This document shows positions 62,309 to 64,000 of a DNA stretch of 64,000 nucleotides, one piece after another. The notes beneath the pieces were generated by a model. It had not been told where the DNA came from. It was given only the letters and a program-made list of their open reading frames with translations, and made no database searches. The DNA is from Shewanella xiamenensis. GTDB lineage: Bacteria > Pseudomonadota > Gammaproteobacteria > Enterobacterales > Shewanellaceae. The translations under genes and the position numbers were made by a program. Each line of letters opens with the position of its first letter. Position 1 is the stretch's first letter. The DNA lies in assembly GCF_014647135.1 (NCBI RefSeq), contig NZ_BMOP01000009.1, positions 62,001-126,000 on the forward strand, written 5' to 3'.

Positions 62309-64000
62309 CTAGAGCAACCAGGCGTAGCTTAGCTTCATAAAATAGGTCTTCTCGTCCCGAGTGAGCCGCGTGAGTTCATCATCCGAGGTTAAACTGTCGG
62401 AATAGCCCAAATAGAACACGCTCTGGGGATTGAGTTTGTAGCCGTAGAGGATTTCATTGCCTAAGTGCGCCGCTTCGCTATCGGGCGACGAATACAAATA
62501 CTGCGTAAGATTACGCTCGATTTGGGTGTAAATGCTCGATAGGCGAATAAAGCTGTGCAGACTCAGTTGCCAGTGTAGGCGCACATCCGAAAGGTTTGCG
62601 GTAAAGAGTTTATCCTGCTCGACCTCCATATGTTGATAAAGATGAGAAATCTCCACCGATAAACCGTTGGCGATTTTCCAGTTCAATATTGGATTGATTA
62701 AGGTCTTTGTGCCTAATCTATCATTGAGAAAATCAATCTCATCGCCGTAATGGATCTCCAGCTCAAGGCTGAGGGCTGAAATCGGCGTAATGGCTCCGTA
62801 AAGCCAGCCTTGAGTTTCCTCATATTGATTGCTGTTACCTATTACGGCGAGTTGCGCTGTATTATGGCGTGGTCCGACCCGCTCACGGGTTTCTACCCCA
62901 AAGGACAATTCACTTTGTAGTGCGCCATACATTTCCCAAAAGATCTCAAATTCTTGCTCGAGCTGTTCTCCCGCTTGATTGTGGGTGATATCCCAGTCAC
63001 CGCCAAATTTTATCTTGTTAAACACCACTTGCGGATACCAAATTAAGCCACCGCCAGCCATAAAGGTGCGATAGTCAATTTTCTCTACAAAGCCCAAATC
63101 GGCACGAAAATGAGGGGAAACATCGTGATATTCGCTGTAGGCAAACCAATCGCGGGCATTGTGTTCATAGGTAAGTTGATACAAGGCGCCACTAAAATCT
63201 TCATCTGATTGGCTACGTAATACTTGTTCATTCACTTGGCATAGGCCAAATTCACAGTTTAAGGGTGTTTGACCGCAGAGTAGCCCTTCTGTGAGTTCTC
63301 CCTCCACATTGCCACAAAATTGTTGGTACAGGGCTGTGGGGTAACGTGTCTGGGAATGGGCGACCTGAGCAGTAAGTATATCTTGCTCAGTAGGCTGGTA
63401 TTTGGCATCTAAACTTATCACATAATTGTGGTAATCATTATTATCATCGGTTTGTGCAGCAAATTCAGTCAGTTGATTGTCGGCACTGCTCTTTGCCGTG
63501 ATAAGACCCCCAAAGGAAAAGGTTTTATCCATATCGAAGCGGTAACGCGCAGCCAGATTGAGGCTTTCCTCTGTTAATGAGGCGACCTCAGAACTTAAAT
63601 TACCCGGCATTAAAAAGGTGGCTTGACTGTCATTGGCGGCCAGCAGTGCCCAGGTGTGTTGCTCGGTTTGGCTGGTGAGTTTGAGTCCGTAATCCGGTGA
63701 TACGATATTGCGGGTATGTAGCAGATTCACTTGGGTATCGAAGTAGTCTTTATTATCGAGGAAGAAGGGGCGTTTTTCGTCGTAAAACAATGCGAAAGTA
63801 CTGTTAATATCGAGCTGACCCGCATCGGATTCGACTTGAGAGAAATCGGGGTTAATGGTTGCATTCAACAAGGTGCGGGCATTCATTCCCCAGCGTAAAT
63901 CAAACCCCGGTTCATAGTCCGTATCTGTTTGCCAACCATGTGCAGTTTTATGTTCATTGCGAGTTGCTACAAAAGCGGGAGTAATTTGCAGATCTTGCCC
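62309..64000 (-). CDS. DUF5916 outer-membrane-type protein, 5' end outside window
   Basis: The frame is open to the right edge, so this is the C-terminal 563 residues of a larger protein. The visible part starts GQDLQITPAFVATRNEHKTA, passes GFDLRWGMNARTLLNATINPDFSQVESDAGQ and the EKRPFFLDNKDYFDT segment, diagnostic of DUF5916, and continues as a long beta-rich, probably beta-barrel, region ending in KTYFMKLSYAWLL. Full-length relatives usually carry an N-terminal signal peptide and a family-9 carbohydrate-binding domain, expected further right. Probably an outer-membrane protein; ligand unknown. An internal ATG at 63886 is not a likely start because similarity continues upstream of it. Confidence 0.85.
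   Translation of the reverse strand, partial: GQDLQITPAFVATRNEHKTAHGWQTDTDYEPGFDLRWGMNARTLLNATINPDFSQVESDAGQLDINSTFALFYDEKRPFFLDNKDYFDTQVNLLHTRNIVSPDYGLKLTSQTEQHTWALLAANDSQATFLMPGNLSSEVASLTEESLNLAARYRFDMDKTFSFGGLITAKSSADNQLTEFAAQTDDNNDYHNYVISLDAKYQPTEQDILTAQVAHSQTRYPTALYQQFCGNVEGELTEGLLCGQTPLNCEFGLCQVNEQVLRSQSDEDFSGALYQLTYEHNARDWFAYSEYHDVSPHFRADLGFVEKIDYRTFMAGGGLIWYPQVVFNKIKFGGDWDITHNQAGEQLEQEFEIFWEMYGALQSELSFGVETRERVGPRHNTAQLAVIGNSNQYEETQGWLYGAITPISALSLELEIHYGDEIDFLNDRLGTKTLINPILNWKIANGLSVEISHLYQHMEVEQDKLFTANLSDVRLHWQLSLHSFIRLSSIYTQIERNLTQYLYSSPDSEAAHLGNEILYGYKLNPQSVFYLGYSDSLTSDDELTRLTRDEKTYFMKLSYAWLL

Overview
The window reads as chromosomal DNA of a Shewanella species (Gammaproteobacteria, Alteromonadales), close to the S. 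oneidensis group. Supporting signs are a putrebactin-type siderophore hydroxylase under a Fur box, the gene order around trp, yciO, scpAB, rluB, yciK and sohB, an mprF plus acvB/virJ pair, pta-ackA-yfbV-pflA-pflB-focA, and Shewanella-type small lipoproteins and hypothetical proteins. Species assignment is from gene content recalled, not from a search. No rRNA, tRNA, CRISPR array, prophage or intact insertion sequence was recognised.

Layout. 1-2.4 kb: the 5' part of a siderophore N-monooxygenase with a Fur-type promoter, a small DUF2798-like membrane protein and an unknown protein. 2.5-9.8 kb: a complete trp operon on the minus strand (trpL leader, attenuator, trpE, trpG, trpD, trpCF, trpB, trpA, terminator). 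Its trpB is broken by an in-frame deletion that leaves a TAA codon in the COMM domain. 9.9-19.7 kb: plus-strand housekeeping genes (rnm, yciO, scpA, scpB, rluB, a sialidase-like propeller, yciK on the minus strand, a VolA-like surface lipase, sohB) and then an AraC-type regulator to 20.8 kb. 20.97-21.25 kb: a 283-bp non-coding element with perfect 19-bp terminal inverted repeats and nested hairpins (MITE-like). 21.3-25.3 kb: two paralogous haem-motif lipoproteins, one fused to a parallel beta-helix domain. 25.7-29 kb: MprF lysyl-phosphatidylglycerol synthase/flippase with an AcvB/VirJ-type hydrolase, probably a make-and-unmake pair for one lipid.

29-40.7 kb: a DUF3083-like protein, tesA divergent from ybbA-ybbP, gltS, folX-yfcH, an AI-2E/PerM-type transporter with a methyltransferase, a 30-codon small gene with its own terminator, and a small lipoprotein whose upstream region carries a cluster of DnaA-box-like sites. 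41-50.3 kb: the anaerobic pyruvate/formate/acetate module (pta, ackA, yfbV, pflA, pflB, focA). focA is divergent from pflB across a 1-kb control region with two PdhR-type palindromes. 50.5-58.9 kb: a YfcC-type carrier, a TonB-dependent receptor behind an AT-rich upstream region, a TDT-family transporter, an O-methyltransferase-like protein and cysK. 59.2-64 kb: an RDD protein split by an acidic insert and overlapping a FabH-like ketoacyl synthase, a small unknown protein, and the 3' part of a DUF5916 outer-membrane-type protein running off the right edge.

The strongest observations are the trpB lesion (predicting tryptophan auxotrophy unless compensated), the structured 283-bp repeat element, and the paired PdhR-type operators at the pyruvate-formate lyase locus. 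The mprF-acvB pairing, the beta-helix/haem fusion, the DnaA-box cluster and the 30-residue gene are second tier. I did not find a convincing wholly new multi-gene system.
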